Positions 43,668-52,763 of a stretch of DNA of 64,000 nt are shown here, piece after piece. The notes beneath the pieces were generated by a model. The model had not been told where the DNA came from. It worked only from the letters and a program-made list of their open reading frames with translations, and did no database searches. The stretch's first letter is position 1, and every line of letters starts with the position of its first letter. The position numbers and the translations under genes are program-made. Origin of the DNA: Gemmatimonas phototrophica (lineage in GTDB: Bacteria; Gemmatimonadota; Gemmatimonadetes; Gemmatimonadales; Gemmatimonadaceae); contig NZ_CP011454.1 in NCBI RefSeq assembly GCF_000695095.2, positions 186,001 to 250,000 on the forward strand, read 5' to 3'.

Positions 43668-45071
43668 ATGCAATTTTTGACGCAGAAGACGTTGGAACGC
43701 CGGTCGTTCCTGAAGGGGTTGAGTGCGACGGTCGCCCTGCCGTATCTCGACGCCATGGAACCCGCGCGTCGCTTCCTTGCCGGGAGCGGTGCCGCCGCCG
43801 CGGCCGCTGGCCATCAGCGGCTGGTGTGCATTGAGTCGGTGCACGGCGCGGCCGGCAGCAACAGCTGGGGTGCCTCGAAGTACCTCTGGGCGCCGGAAGG
43901 GGTGGGGCGTCAGTTTGAGTTCTCCGCCGACAGCGCGCTCGCGCCACTGAACGACTGGCGCAAGCATCTCACGATTGTCAGCAACACCGACGTGCGCATG
44001 GCCGAGGCGTTTGATGCGCCCGAAATCGGCGGCGATCACTTCCGCAGCAGCGCGGTGTTCCTCACGCAGTCGCACCCCAAGCAGACGCAGGGGTCCGACC
44101 TGTTTGTGGGCACCAGCTTCGATCAGATCGTGGCGCGCAAGATCGGGCAGGACACGCCCATCCCCTCCATGCAGCTGTGCATCGAGAATCTCGATCAGGC
44201 CGGCGGTTGCACGTACAACTACTCGTGCGCCTACACCGACACGATCAGCTGGGCGTCGCCGAACGATCCGCTGCCCATGATTCGCAATCCGCGCGCCGCC
44301 TTCGATCTGTTGTTCGGCGCCGGGTCCACCAACGCCGACCGTTCGTCGCGCCGGAAGGACAACGGCAGCATTCTCGACTGGGTGGTGGACGAAATGAGCG
44401 CGCTCAAGCGCACGCTCGGCCCTACCGACCGTCGTCGCGTGGATCAGTATCTCGAAAACGTGCGCGAACTCGAGCGTCGTATTCAGAAGGTGGAAGCGAA
44501 GAACCAGAGCGGCGACGAGCGGCTGTTGCCGGAAGCGCCGGTGGGCGTGCCCGACTCGTTCGAAGAGCACGTCAAGCTCATGTTTGACATTCAGGTGCTG
44601 GCATTCCAGAGCGACATGACGCGTGTCTTCTCCTTCAAGACCGGTCGTGATGCGTCGAGCCGCACGTTCCCCGAGAGCGGTACGAACAAGGGCTTCCACC
44701 CGGCGTCGCACCATGGCGGACGCGAGTCGGCGATCCTCGAGTTCAACATGATCAACAAGTACCACGTCTCCATGCTGCCGTACTTCCTGCAGCGGCTCAA
44801 GGACACGAAGGAAGGCGACAGCAACCTGCTCGACAACACGACGATTGTGTACGGGTCGCCCATGGCCGACGGCAACGTGCACAACCATCGTCGCTGCCCG
44901 CTCATTCTGCTGGGCGGTGAGAACGGCATGCTTCCCACGAACACGCACCTCAAGGCGCCCGACGGTACGCCCATGGCCGACGTGTTCCTGTCGCTGCTGC
45001 ACAAGTACAATGTGGACGCGCCGAGCTTCGGCGACAGCGTGGCTCCATTCGCGCTTTACACCAACGCCTGA
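43668..45071 (+). CDS. DUF1552 domain-containing protein, Tat-exported
   Basis: The 467-residue protein is preceded by TAGGAGCC and starts with a twin-arginine signal (LERRSFLKGLSATVALPYLD). It matches DUF1552 along its length, with GGDHFRSSAVFLTQSHPKQT, YNYSCAYTDTISWAS and TIVYGSPMADGNVHNHRRCP. DUF1552 proteins are distantly alkaline-phosphatase/sulfatase-like and always travel with DUF1592 proteins; the substrate is unknown. It is 20 bases behind the DUF1592 gene. Confidence 0.93.
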   Translation: MQFLTQKTLERRSFLKGLSATVALPYLDAMEPARRFLAGSGAAAAAAGHQRLVCIESVHGAAGSNSWGASKYLWAPEGVGRQFEFSADSALAPLNDWRKHLTIVSNTDVRMAEAFDAPEIGGDHFRSSAVFLTQSHPKQTQGSDLFVGTSFDQIVARKIGQDTPIPSMQLCIENLDQAGGCTYNYSCAYTDTISWASPNDPLPMIRNPRAAFDLLFGAGSTNADRSSRRKDNGSILDWVVDEMSALKRTLGPTDRRRVDQYLENVRELERRIQKVEAKNQSGDERLLPEAPVGVPDSFEEHVKLMFDIQVLAFQSDMTRVFSFKTGRDASSRTFPESGTNKGFHPASHHGGRESAILEFNMINKYHVSMLPYFLQRLKDTKEGDSNLLDNTTIVYGSPMADGNVHNHRRCPLILLGGENGMLPTNTHLKAPDGTPMADVFLSLLHKYNVDAPSFGDSVAPFALYTNA

Positions 45072-45086
45072 TCGAGGATATCCCGC

Positions 45087-47225
45087 ATGCGGACCCCGTT
45101 GCGGATTCATCTCATAGCCGGCGTGGCCGGAGCGGCCAGTCTGGCGCTCCTGTCGGTGCCGGCGCTGGCGCAGGGCACCCGGACTGACAGCAAGCAGCCG
45201 GTGCGACTTTCCTCGGTGGGCGCGGCACGGCCCACCAACGCGTCGCCGGCTATTGCCGAAGCGGCGCGTCAGGGCGATCTCGAACGCGTGCGCACGCTGC
45301 TGGCGCAGCGCAACGACGTGAACATTCCGCTGGGTGATGGGATGACGGCGTTGCACTGGGCGGCCGAGCGTGGTGATGCGGCCATGGCCAGTGCGCTGCT
45401 CAAGGCGGGGGCCAAGCTCACGCCCACGACGCGCAACGGCGGCTACACCCCGCTGCACATTGCGGCGCGCGGCGGCAACGGCGCCGTGGTGCAATCGCTG
45501 TTGGCGGCCGGGGCCGATCCCAAGGTGCTCACCACCACGGGCGCCACCGCGTTGCATCTGGCGGCGCAGGCCGGCGATGTGGCTTCGGTCAATGCCCTGG
45601 TGGCCAAGAAGGCGGACGTGAACGCCCCGGAACGCAACTGGGGGCAGACGCCGCTCATGTTTGCGGCGTCGGCCGATCGCCCCGCGGTGATTGCCGCGCT
45701 CATCAAGGCGGGCGCCAGCACGCAGCTCAAGTCCAACAAGGTCGATCTCACCGAAGAACTGGCACGGCAGCAGGCGGCCGCCCGCAAGCGGAACGAAATG
45801 CTGTTCTCGTTCCTGCCGGAGAAGGTGCGCGACTCCGCGCTCAAGGCCATCTCCAAGCAGGAAGCGGAGCAGGCCGCGTTGCGTCGGCAGTTTGGCATTG
45901 GCGTTGAGCCGGTGCCGGGTGCGGATACGGCCAAAAAGGCGGCGCCGGCAGCCGGTGCTGCGACTGGTGCTGTTGCAACGGCGGCGGCGCCGGCATCGAC
46001 CGTACCGGTACGCCCGCCCGCGCCCAAAGCTGACAGCGCCAAGGCCCCGCGCATCGGGCTCATTGCGCCGCCGGTGGCGTCGCTTACGCCCAAGCAGATT
46101 GAAGAAGCCATTCTGGCCGGGCGCGCGATGTACGAAAAGAAGGACATCGACAAGACCACCGAAACGGTGGTGCCGCGCGATACCACCAATGGCTTCAACG
46201 CCAACTACGAAGCGTCGGTGGGGAGCATGGGTGGCATGACCGCGTTGCATCACGCGGTGCGTCAGGGCAACATCGCGGCGGCCATGGCGCTGGTGGATGG
46301 GGGTGCCAACATCAATGAGATGTCGGCCAGCGACAGCACCACGCCGTTGCTCCACGCCGCCATCAATGGCCACTTCGATCTGGCCATGGAGCTGGTGAAG
46401 CGTGGGGCCGATGTGAAGCTGGCCAGCATTCACGGTCTGACGCCGCTGTATGCCGCCATCAACACCTTCTGGCATCCGCGGTCACGGTATCCGCAGCCGC
46501 AGGCGGTGCAGCTGCAGAAGACGACGCACTACGAACTCATGGGCGCCCTCATCAAGGCCGGTGCCGATGTGAATGTGCGCATGAAGAAGAACATCTGGTT
46601 CTTTGGCTACAGCAACTGTGGCAACGCCAACTGCGGCCTGGAGCTGCTCGATGGCACGTCGCCGTTCTGGCGTGCGACGTACGCGGTCGATCTCGAGGCC
46701 ATGAAGATGCTCAAGAAGGCCGGCGCCGTTGATACCATGCCGTCATTCCGTCCGCCGCAGCTGGGACGTCGCCGCGCCCCGACGCAGGGTGAAGGTGGCG
46801 GATTTAAGCCCGACGCGTGGCTCGACTCCGCGTCCAAGGCGGTTCCGGTGGGTATTGGCACGTATCCCATTCACGCCGCGGCCGGCGTGGGTTACGGCAA
46901 CGGTTTCGCGGGTAATGCGCACCGGCATGCGCCCGACGGCTGGATGCCCGTAATGAAGTATCTGGTGGAAGAGCTGGGGCACGACGTGAACAAGCGCGAC
47001 CTCAACGGCTACACGCCGTTGCATCATGCGGCCTCACGTGGCGACAACGAGATGATTCAGTATCTCGTAAGCAAGGGCGCTGACCCCAAGGCCGTTGGTC
47101 GCGACTTCCGCACCACCGTGGACCTGGCCAACGGGCCGGTGCAGCGTCTGCGCCCGTTCCCGGAGACGATCTTGTTGCTCGAGAAGCTCGGGGCCCGCAA
47201 CAACAACCGGTGCGTCGGCTGCTGA
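45087..47225 (+). CDS. Exported ankyrin repeat protein
   Basis: The 712-residue protein has a signal peptide (GVAGAASLALLSVPALAQ) and about ten ankyrin repeats in two blocks (residues about 55-215 and 370-600, then a last pair near 620-700), e.g. DGMTALHWAAERGDAAMASA, GYTPLHIAARGGNGAVVQSL and GYTPLHHAASRGDNEMIQYL. An Ala/Pro-rich linker (about 275-330) joins the blocks. Ankyrin domains mediate protein contact; here it probably scaffolds the DUF1592/DUF1552 pair in the periplasm (inference from the operon). It is followed by a strong terminator. Confidence 0.93.
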   Translation: MRTPLRIHLIAGVAGAASLALLSVPALAQGTRTDSKQPVRLSSVGAARPTNASPAIAEAARQGDLERVRTLLAQRNDVNIPLGDGMTALHWAAERGDAAMASALLKAGAKLTPTTRNGGYTPLHIAARGGNGAVVQSLLAAGADPKVLTTTGATALHLAAQAGDVASVNALVAKKADVNAPERNWGQTPLMFAASADRPAVIAALIKAGASTQLKSNKVDLTEELARQQAAARKRNEMLFSFLPEKVRDSALKAISKQEAEQAALRRQFGIGVEPVPGADTAKKAAPAAGAATGAVATAAAPASTVPVRPPAPKADSAKAPRIGLIAPPVASLTPKQIEEAILAGRAMYEKKDIDKTTETVVPRDTTNGFNANYEASVGSMGGMTALHHAVRQGNIAAAMALVDGGANINEMSASDSTTPLLHAAINGHFDLAMELVKRGADVKLASIHGLTPLYAAINTFWHPRSRYPQPQAVQLQKTTHYELMGALIKAGADVNVRMKKNIWFFGYSNCGNANCGLELLDGTSPFWRATYAVDLEAMKMLKKAGAVDTMPSFRPPQLGRRRAPTQGEGGGFKPDAWLDSASKAVPVGIGTYPIHAAAGVGYGNGFAGNAHRHAPDGWMPVMKYLVEELGHDVNKRDLNGYTPLHHAASRGDNEMIQYLVSKGADPKAVGRDFRTTVDLANGPVQRLRPFPETILLLEKLGARNNNRCVGC

Positions 47226-47248
47226 TTCCACTGGCTGAATGAACAAAA

Positions 47249-47287
47249 CGAAACGGGGGCGATGCCATTGGTATCGCCCCCGTTTCG
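47249..47287. terminator. Terminator hairpin between convergent genes
   Basis: CGAAACGGGGGCGAT (47249-47263) and ATCGCCCCCGTTTCG (47273-47287) form a perfect 15-bp stem with a nine-base loop, lying between the ankyrin gene and the minus-strand gene ending at 47303. Short A-rich and T-rich flanks allow use in both directions. Confidence 0.85.
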
Positions 47288-47302
47288 CACGAAGCCAGCG
47301 CG

Positions 47303-48346
47303 CTACTTCTTTTCGCCTGCGATCAGCAGTTGCACATGTTCCTGCGCCTGCTGCAGTCCGCCTTCGCCATTGCCCCAATCGACCCGACCATCGGCGTTGG
47401 TATCCGCACCATTGGCGAGCTGGTTGCACAATGACGCCAGCTGCGAAATGAGCGACGAGGCCTCCTTGGCGTCGGTGGCGCTCTGAATCTGCTTGATGAG
47501 CGCGATGGCGGCATCGACGCGCGTCAACGTGCCGCGCGCGGCGGCGGCAATGTGTGTGGCGTGAATCTTCACGCCCCCTGACGCGCCGGTTTCCTTGGCC
47601 GCCAGCTCGATGTGCTGCGCCACACCACCGGCCGCCTTCCTGAGTCCGTAGCCTTTGCCCGGCCCCTCTTTCATGAGCGACGGGTCGAGCGCGTTGAGCA
47701 CATGACCGGCGTGCATCTGCATCGCGGCGAGATTGGTCGGCGTGCGCGTCGCGAGCGCGGCGTGCTGACTGGCCACGGCCGCCTCGGCGAAGGCCATGGG
47801 AAGCAGCCCCATCTTTTCGGGCGTGTCCACGTAGGACGTGGTGACGTGGCCAATGTGCGTCCCCACGAGTCCGGGCGGGAGCTGTGCAGCCGGCACGAAG
47901 CCGGGCGCGGCAGCCACCGCCATACGTCCCGGGATGGGGACACCGGTGATCTTGGCCACGACACTGTCGAACTGCGTACGCAATTCGAGGTTGGTGCTCA
48001 CGACGAACCGCCGACGTTGGTACTCGTCTTCGGTGAGGCCGCGGGCGGTGAGCACCTGAGCGACCGCCTCGCGCTTTTTCTGCGCGAGTTCGAGCTGGGC
48101 GTCCTTGGTCTTGTTCTTCGACTGTGCCGAGCGGGCGTCGGCGGAGTCATGAACCAGACCGATGGCGATGTGTGTTTCCGCCAGGAGCTTGACGTCAGCT
48201 GGTGTGAGTGAGGACACCGGTGGTTGGGCGCCGGCGGTACGGTTACCGGTGCTTCCGGTGGACGATTGGGCGTGTGCCGCGGCGGGGATGGAGACCGTCA
48301 GCAGAGCGGCGACAACGTACGGCGGGAGGGAGGGCGAACGGGTCAT
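47303..48346 (-). CDS. Exported protein with DUF4168-like N-terminal region
   Basis: ATG 48346 gives 347 residues with a signal peptide (VVAALLTVSIPAAAHAQ). Residues about 50-145 resemble DUF4168 (LTARGLTEDEYQRRRFVVST then NLELRTQFDSVVAKI). The C-terminal half is helical, His-rich (MQMHAGHVLNALDPS, AQHIELAAKETG, IHATHIAAAARG) and carries an EF-hand-like Asp pattern (ADTNADGRVDWGNGEGGL). The His distribution could bind haem or metal, but this is a guess from composition. Confidence 0.72.
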   Translation of the reverse strand: MTRSPSLPPYVVAALLTVSIPAAAHAQSSTGSTGNRTAGAQPPVSSLTPADVKLLAETHIAIGLVHDSADARSAQSKNKTKDAQLELAQKKREAVAQVLTARGLTEDEYQRRRFVVSTNLELRTQFDSVVAKITGVPIPGRMAVAAAPGFVPAAQLPPGLVGTHIGHVTTSYVDTPEKMGLLPMAFAEAAVASQHAALATRTPTNLAAMQMHAGHVLNALDPSLMKEGPGKGYGLRKAAGGVAQHIELAAKETGASGGVKIHATHIAAAARGTLTRVDAAIALIKQIQSATDAKEASSLISQLASLCNQLANGADTNADGRVDWGNGEGGLQQAQEHVQLLIAGEKK

Positions 48347-48556
48347 GCTGAATGCTCGTGCAAAACCTGCTCCGACGCAAATGAACGGGAGGATGTATGT
48401 CTGCGTATTACGCTGCAGGGGATACCGGCGTTGTTCGTGAGCTCTCCGTTCCCAGTCCTCTGGCGCCATGGCGCGTGAGGGCGCATCCTCTGGGGATCCG
48501 GATGCTGTTCCCACCGTGGCCCCTCTGTCCTTCCTTCCTCCCCGGGAGCCCCCCGC

Positions 48557-49504
48557 ATGTCTCCGATGTTCACCTCCAGTCTTCGCCGCGCCCTCGTGGC
48601 GGCGGGTGCACTCACCGTCATGACCAGCGCGCTCGCCGCGCAGCAGCAGCGCCCGCCGCGCGATCCGCGCAACATGGGCGGCGGCAACTGCCCCGATAAT
48701 CCATACAACTGCAAGGACGCCGCCAATCCGCTCCCGGCGCCCAACACGGTGTGGCTGGAAGAAATGACGTGGATGGATATCCGTGACGCCATCAAGGCGG
48801 GCAAGAAGACGGTGATCATCCCCACCGGTGGCATGGAGCCCAACGGTCCCTGGCTGGTGACGGGCAAGCACAATTACGTGCTGCACACCAACTGCGAAGC
48901 GATTGCCCGCAAAATGGGCAACGCGCTCTGCGCACCCATTGTGAAGTTCGTCCCCGAAGGCAGTTATGACCCGCCCAGCGGCCACATGACATCGCCTGGC
49001 ACGATCAGCATGCGCGAAGAAACGTTCCGCATGCTGCTCACCGACATCACCGGCAGCCTCAAGGCACACGGCTTCGAGACCATCATCTACATTGGCGATA
49101 GCGGCGGGAATCAGGGCGGTCAGCGTGCCGTCGCTGATTCGCTCACGGCGCTCTGGAAGGGGGCGCCCATCGTGGCCCACGTACAGGAGTACTACGACTA
49201 CGCCAGCGTGGCCAAGCACATGGAAGCGAAGGGCGTGAAGCAGACCAAAGCCGACGGACTGCACGACGATGCCGAAATCTCGCTGAACATGTTCATCGAC
49301 GATCCCAAGAGCATTCGCTACGATGAGCGCGTGAAGGCCGGCCTGGCCACCATCAACGGCGTGTCGCTGACCAACCGCAAGCAGATCACCGAGTGGGCCA
49401 AGGAAGTGGTGGCGTTCCGGGCGCAGGTCACGGTTGACGCCATCAACAAGGCCGTGGCCAACAAGGGCACGCTCCCCGCGCCGCCACGTCGTCCGGGAAA
49501 CTGA
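48557..49504 (+). CDS. Exported creatininase-family protein
   Basis: The 315-residue protein has a signal peptide (ALVAAGALTVMTSALAAQ) and the creatininase fold: VIIPTGGMEPNGPWLVTG, MTSPGTISMREETFRMLL, IIYIGDSGGNQGGQRAVAD and LHDDAEISLNMF. Family enzymes are cytoplasmic zinc/manganese amidohydrolases. Here the usual ExHGPH motif reads EPNGPW and GHGGN reads GDSGGN, so some canonical metal ligands are changed. It is either a distinct exported subfamily with other ligands or not catalytic. Confidence 0.85.
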   Translation: MSPMFTSSLRRALVAAGALTVMTSALAAQQQRPPRDPRNMGGGNCPDNPYNCKDAANPLPAPNTVWLEEMTWMDIRDAIKAGKKTVIIPTGGMEPNGPWLVTGKHNYVLHTNCEAIARKMGNALCAPIVKFVPEGSYDPPSGHMTSPGTISMREETFRMLLTDITGSLKAHGFETIIYIGDSGGNQGGQRAVADSLTALWKGAPIVAHVQEYYDYASVAKHMEAKGVKQTKADGLHDDAEISLNMFIDDPKSIRYDERVKAGLATINGVSLTNRKQITEWAKEVVAFRAQVTVDAINKAVANKGTLPAPPRRPGN

Positions 49505-49563
49505 TGCGGCGCTGACCGCGCAGGACATGTTTCTGTCTGTACGGTGCGTGGCTATTCTTCGGA

Positions 49564-52272
49564 ATGGTTACGCACCGTTTGCGTCTTGTACGCCCGGCGA
49601 TCGCCGCCTCCGTGCTGCTGCTCGCGACTCTCTCCGTTGTACCGCTTTCCGCGCAGCCGTCGCCGTCGTCCCTGCAGCCGTCGCCGTCGCTCCCGGCGCA
49701 GTGGCTTACGGCTCCCGTAACGCTGGACGGCAAGCTCAATGAACCCGTGTGGCGCACGGCGCCGGTGGCCACGAACTTCGTGCAGCGCGTGCCGCGCGAT
49801 GGCAGTGCCGCTTCGCAGCGGAGTGAGGTCCGCATTGCCTACGATGCCGACGCGCTCTATGTGGGCGTGCGCAACTTCGACAGCGCCCCCGACAGTATTG
49901 CGCAACAGTTGGGGCGACGTGATGCCGACGATCTCTATGCCGACTGGTTCTACGTGGGCTTTGACAGCTACGGTGACAAGCGCACGGCGTTTGTTTTCGG
50001 GGTGAATCCGCGTGGTGTCTTGAGCGACTCCTATACCACCAACGACAGCTTCGAGAACGACGACGAAAGTTGGGATGCGGTGTGGAATGTGGTGGCGCGC
50101 ATTGATAGTGTCGGCTGGACCGCCGAGTTTCGCATTCCGCTGTCGCAGTTGCGGTACGATGTGCTGAATGGCGTTGGTGCCGTGCGCCCGTGGGGGCTCA
50201 ACTTTTCGCGAGTCATTGCGCGGCACGGCGAAGAGTCGTTCTGGTCACCCACACCCGCCAACGCGCCGGGCTTCGTCTCGCGCTTTGGCAGTCTGGTGGG
50301 ACTGGATTCGCTGCGTCCCCCCTCGCGCACGGAGTTCATTCCGTATATCCGCACCCAGCTCGAAGCACAACCGGAGGGGGTGCGAAATCGGTTTGTGCCT
50401 GGCCAGAAACTGGCCGGTGCGCTGGGTGGCGATGCCCGCATCAAACTGCCGCAGTCGCTCACGCTTACGGCCACCATCAATCCCGACTTCGGGCAGGTGG
50501 AAGCCGACCCGGCGGTCGTGAATCTCAGTGCCTTCGAGGTGTTCTTCCAGGAGCGGCGTCCGTTCTTTCTCGAGAACGCCGACGGTTTTGGCTTTGGCAC
50601 CACCCGAACCATCAACGACAACGACCCGCCGCGCTTTTTCTACAGCCGCCGGGTTGGTCGCGCTCCGCAGCGTCAGCCGGGTGGTGACAGTGTGGAGGCG
50701 GTTCGTATCACGACCCAGACACCCATTGTTGGCGCCGTCAAACTGTCAGGCACCACGCCGTCGGGGTGGCAAGTGGGGGTGCTCAACGCCGTCACCGCCC
50801 ACGAGCACGCGGACGTGCTGCGCCGGAACGGTCAGGTCGTGCGCGAGGCCGTGGAGCCCCGCTCCAACTATCACGTGTCACGCGTGCGTCGCCTGTTGCG
50901 CGGCGGCAATACCGGCGTGGGCGGCTTCCTCTCCGATACCCGACGGTCGCTCGGCGATTCCGTGCTCGCCATACGGCTCCCGACATCGGCTACCGTTGGG
51001 GGCGTGGACTGGGAGCACGCGTGGAACAACCGCATGTACGCCGTGAGCGGTGTCTGGTCGGGGAGCAGCGTGACCGGCTCACGCGAAGTCGTGCAACGGC
51101 TGCAGACGGCCAACTACCGGGCCTTTCAGCGCCCGGATGCGGACCACGTGGAATTTGATCCTACCCGCACACGACTGACCGGACACTTCGGCGCGCTGTC
51201 CGTCGCAAAGCTGGCGGGACAGCGGGTGTTGGGCAGCCTCACCTACGAAGAGACCAGCCCGGGCTTTGAGGTCAACGACCTTGGCTTTCAGGTCCGCTCC
51301 GACGTGCGCTCGCTGTCGTCGGCGCTGCGCTATCGCAATCCGTTTCAGAACCGCTGGTCACGCGAGTGGGGCGCCAGTGTCTTTCAAACACTCGGCCAGA
51401 ACTTTGACGGCGAACGCATTGAAACCCGCACGAGTGTGCTGGCTGATGCCACGTTCCTCAACTTCTGGTCGGCGTCGTACCGCTTGTCGTATTCGCCGGA
51501 AACCTTCAACGACCGATTGCTGCGTGGGGGCCCTCTCGCGTTGCGCCCCACGCAAACGCTGCATTCGCTTCAGGTAGAGAGTGATGGCCGCCGCACGCTG
51601 ATTCTGTCGGCCAATGTGCAACAGACCAGCGATCCGACCGGTCGGTTGACGCAGAGCGCGTCGGTGGAACTGGATTGGCGTCCACTGCCGCAGGCGCGCA
51701 TTCGTGTAGGCCCCTCGCTCGAAAGCGGCCGCACTACCGATCAATACGTGCAGGCGGTGTCTGACACGCTGGCCCGTACCACGTTTGGCCGCCGGTATGT
51801 GTTTGCCAACGTGCAGCAGCGCGAAGCGCGCCTCAACACGCGCGTGGACTGGACCTTCTCGCCCTGGCTCTCGCTGCAGCTGTTCCTGCAGCCTTTTGCG
51901 TCGTCGGGGGAGTTCTCCCGCTACAAGGAGTTCACGACGCCGCGTGAGTTTGCGTTTGCCGAGTACGGACGCGACCGGGGACGCTTTTTGCCCACCACAG
52001 GGAGCGGGATCGCGATTGATCCCGATAGCGACGGGCCGGCGCGGCCCTTTGTGGTTCCCATGCAGGATTTCACGGTGCGGGCGCTGCGCGGGAACGCCGT
52101 GGTGCGCTGGGAATACCGCCCCGGAAGTTCGCTCTTCTTTGTGTGGACGCAGCAGCGCGAGGCGGAGCTGGAAGCGGCCAACTTTGATATCGCCAATCAG
52201 GTGGGCCGCGCCTTTGCCGACCCCGGCCGTCACGTCTTTCTGATCAAGTACTCGCGATGGATTGGGCGGTAG
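49564..52272 (+). CDS. DUF5916 protein with CBM9-like N-terminal domain, outer-membrane type
   Basis: The 902-residue exported protein has a CBM9-like domain (about 45-215: VTLDGKLNEPVWRTAPVA, VRIAYDADALYVGVRNFDS, VGWTAEFRIPLSQLRY) followed by a DUF5916 region (TATINPDFGQVEADPAVVNL and VFFQERRPFFLENADGFGFG) and many amphipathic strands to the end, like an outer-membrane beta-barrel. It probably handles glycans or peptides at the cell surface; no substrate is proven. A Pro/Ser repeat (SPSSLQPSPSLP) follows the signal peptide. Confidence 0.9.
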   Translation: MVTHRLRLVRPAIAASVLLLATLSVVPLSAQPSPSSLQPSPSLPAQWLTAPVTLDGKLNEPVWRTAPVATNFVQRVPRDGSAASQRSEVRIAYDADALYVGVRNFDSAPDSIAQQLGRRDADDLYADWFYVGFDSYGDKRTAFVFGVNPRGVLSDSYTTNDSFENDDESWDAVWNVVARIDSVGWTAEFRIPLSQLRYDVLNGVGAVRPWGLNFSRVIARHGEESFWSPTPANAPGFVSRFGSLVGLDSLRPPSRTEFIPYIRTQLEAQPEGVRNRFVPGQKLAGALGGDARIKLPQSLTLTATINPDFGQVEADPAVVNLSAFEVFFQERRPFFLENADGFGFGTTRTINDNDPPRFFYSRRVGRAPQRQPGGDSVEAVRITTQTPIVGAVKLSGTTPSGWQVGVLNAVTAHEHADVLRRNGQVVREAVEPRSNYHVSRVRRLLRGGNTGVGGFLSDTRRSLGDSVLAIRLPTSATVGGVDWEHAWNNRMYAVSGVWSGSSVTGSREVVQRLQTANYRAFQRPDADHVEFDPTRTRLTGHFGALSVAKLAGQRVLGSLTYEETSPGFEVNDLGFQVRSDVRSLSSALRYRNPFQNRWSREWGASVFQTLGQNFDGERIETRTSVLADATFLNFWSASYRLSYSPETFNDRLLRGGPLALRPTQTLHSLQVESDGRRTLILSANVQQTSDPTGRLTQSASVELDWRPLPQARIRVGPSLESGRTTDQYVQAVSDTLARTTFGRRYVFANVQQREARLNTRVDWTFSPWLSLQLFLQPFASSGEFSRYKEFTTPREFAFAEYGRDRGRFLPTTGSGIAIDPDSDGPARPFVVPMQDFTVRALRGNAVVRWEYRPGSSLFFVWTQQREAELEAANFDIANQVGRAFADPGRHVFLIKYSRWIGR

Positions 52273-52301
52273 AGCTTCAAATACGATATTCTTCACTTAT
52301 C

Positions 52302-52754
52302 ATGACACCAAAGACGCTCGGCATTCTCGCTGCCTTCCTGCTCTGCAGCGCCTGCTCGGATGCGCCATCGGATCAGGTGGCAGACACGGCGCTACCGCCA
52401 ACTGACGCGGTCGCCTCGGCGCTGCCCACGCTGCCCAAGTTTGGTGACGTGGTACCGGACAGCGGCCCTCCGGTGCAGCAGGTGCGGAGCGCAGCTGGTG
52501 TACGCCTTGTGATGGACCCGGCGCCGGGGGATCAGATCAACGCGCTGCAGCCGCCGGTGCTGGTCTTGGCAAACGGCCAACGCCTGCTGTTCGCAGGGTC
52601 GGCCGTCACCAAAGACAGTGCCTATTTCGTGGGCGAGGTCGCGTTGTCCGTTCCCGCTGCCACCCTGCCACTTCGCGGCGAACTCACCACCAGCTATTGC
52701 CGGAAGGGTGAGAACTTGTGCCGGACCGCGAAACGGCAGATCGCCGCCGAGTAG
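52302..52754 (+). CDS. Small lipoprotein with C-terminal Cys pair
   Basis: ATG 52302 gives 150 residues with a clear lipobox (LGILAAFLLCSACSDAP). The last 30 residues, LPLRGELTTSYCRKGENLCR, place two Cys six residues apart in a pattern reminiscent of the DsbD/DsbC-like periplasmic domain (YQxCxxxxC). Such domains exchange disulfides, but the match is short. It lies nine bases before the stop of the convergent beta-propeller gene. Confidence 0.75.
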   Translation: MTPKTLGILAAFLLCSACSDAPSDQVADTALPPTDAVASALPTLPKFGDVVPDSGPPVQQVRSAAGVRLVMDPAPGDQINALQPPVLVLANGQRLLFAGSAVTKDSAYFVGEVALSVPAATLPLRGELTTSYCRKGENLCRTAKRQIAAE

Positions 52755-52763
52755 CTGCGTGCG

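Noticed and set aside
41188-46475. Two very long minus-strand frames (about 920 and 940 codons) across the DUF1592/DUF1552/ankyrin genes
   Set aside because: They are antisense to clear genes, rich in His/Arg/Gly with no known domain or signal, and explained by high GC codon bias.
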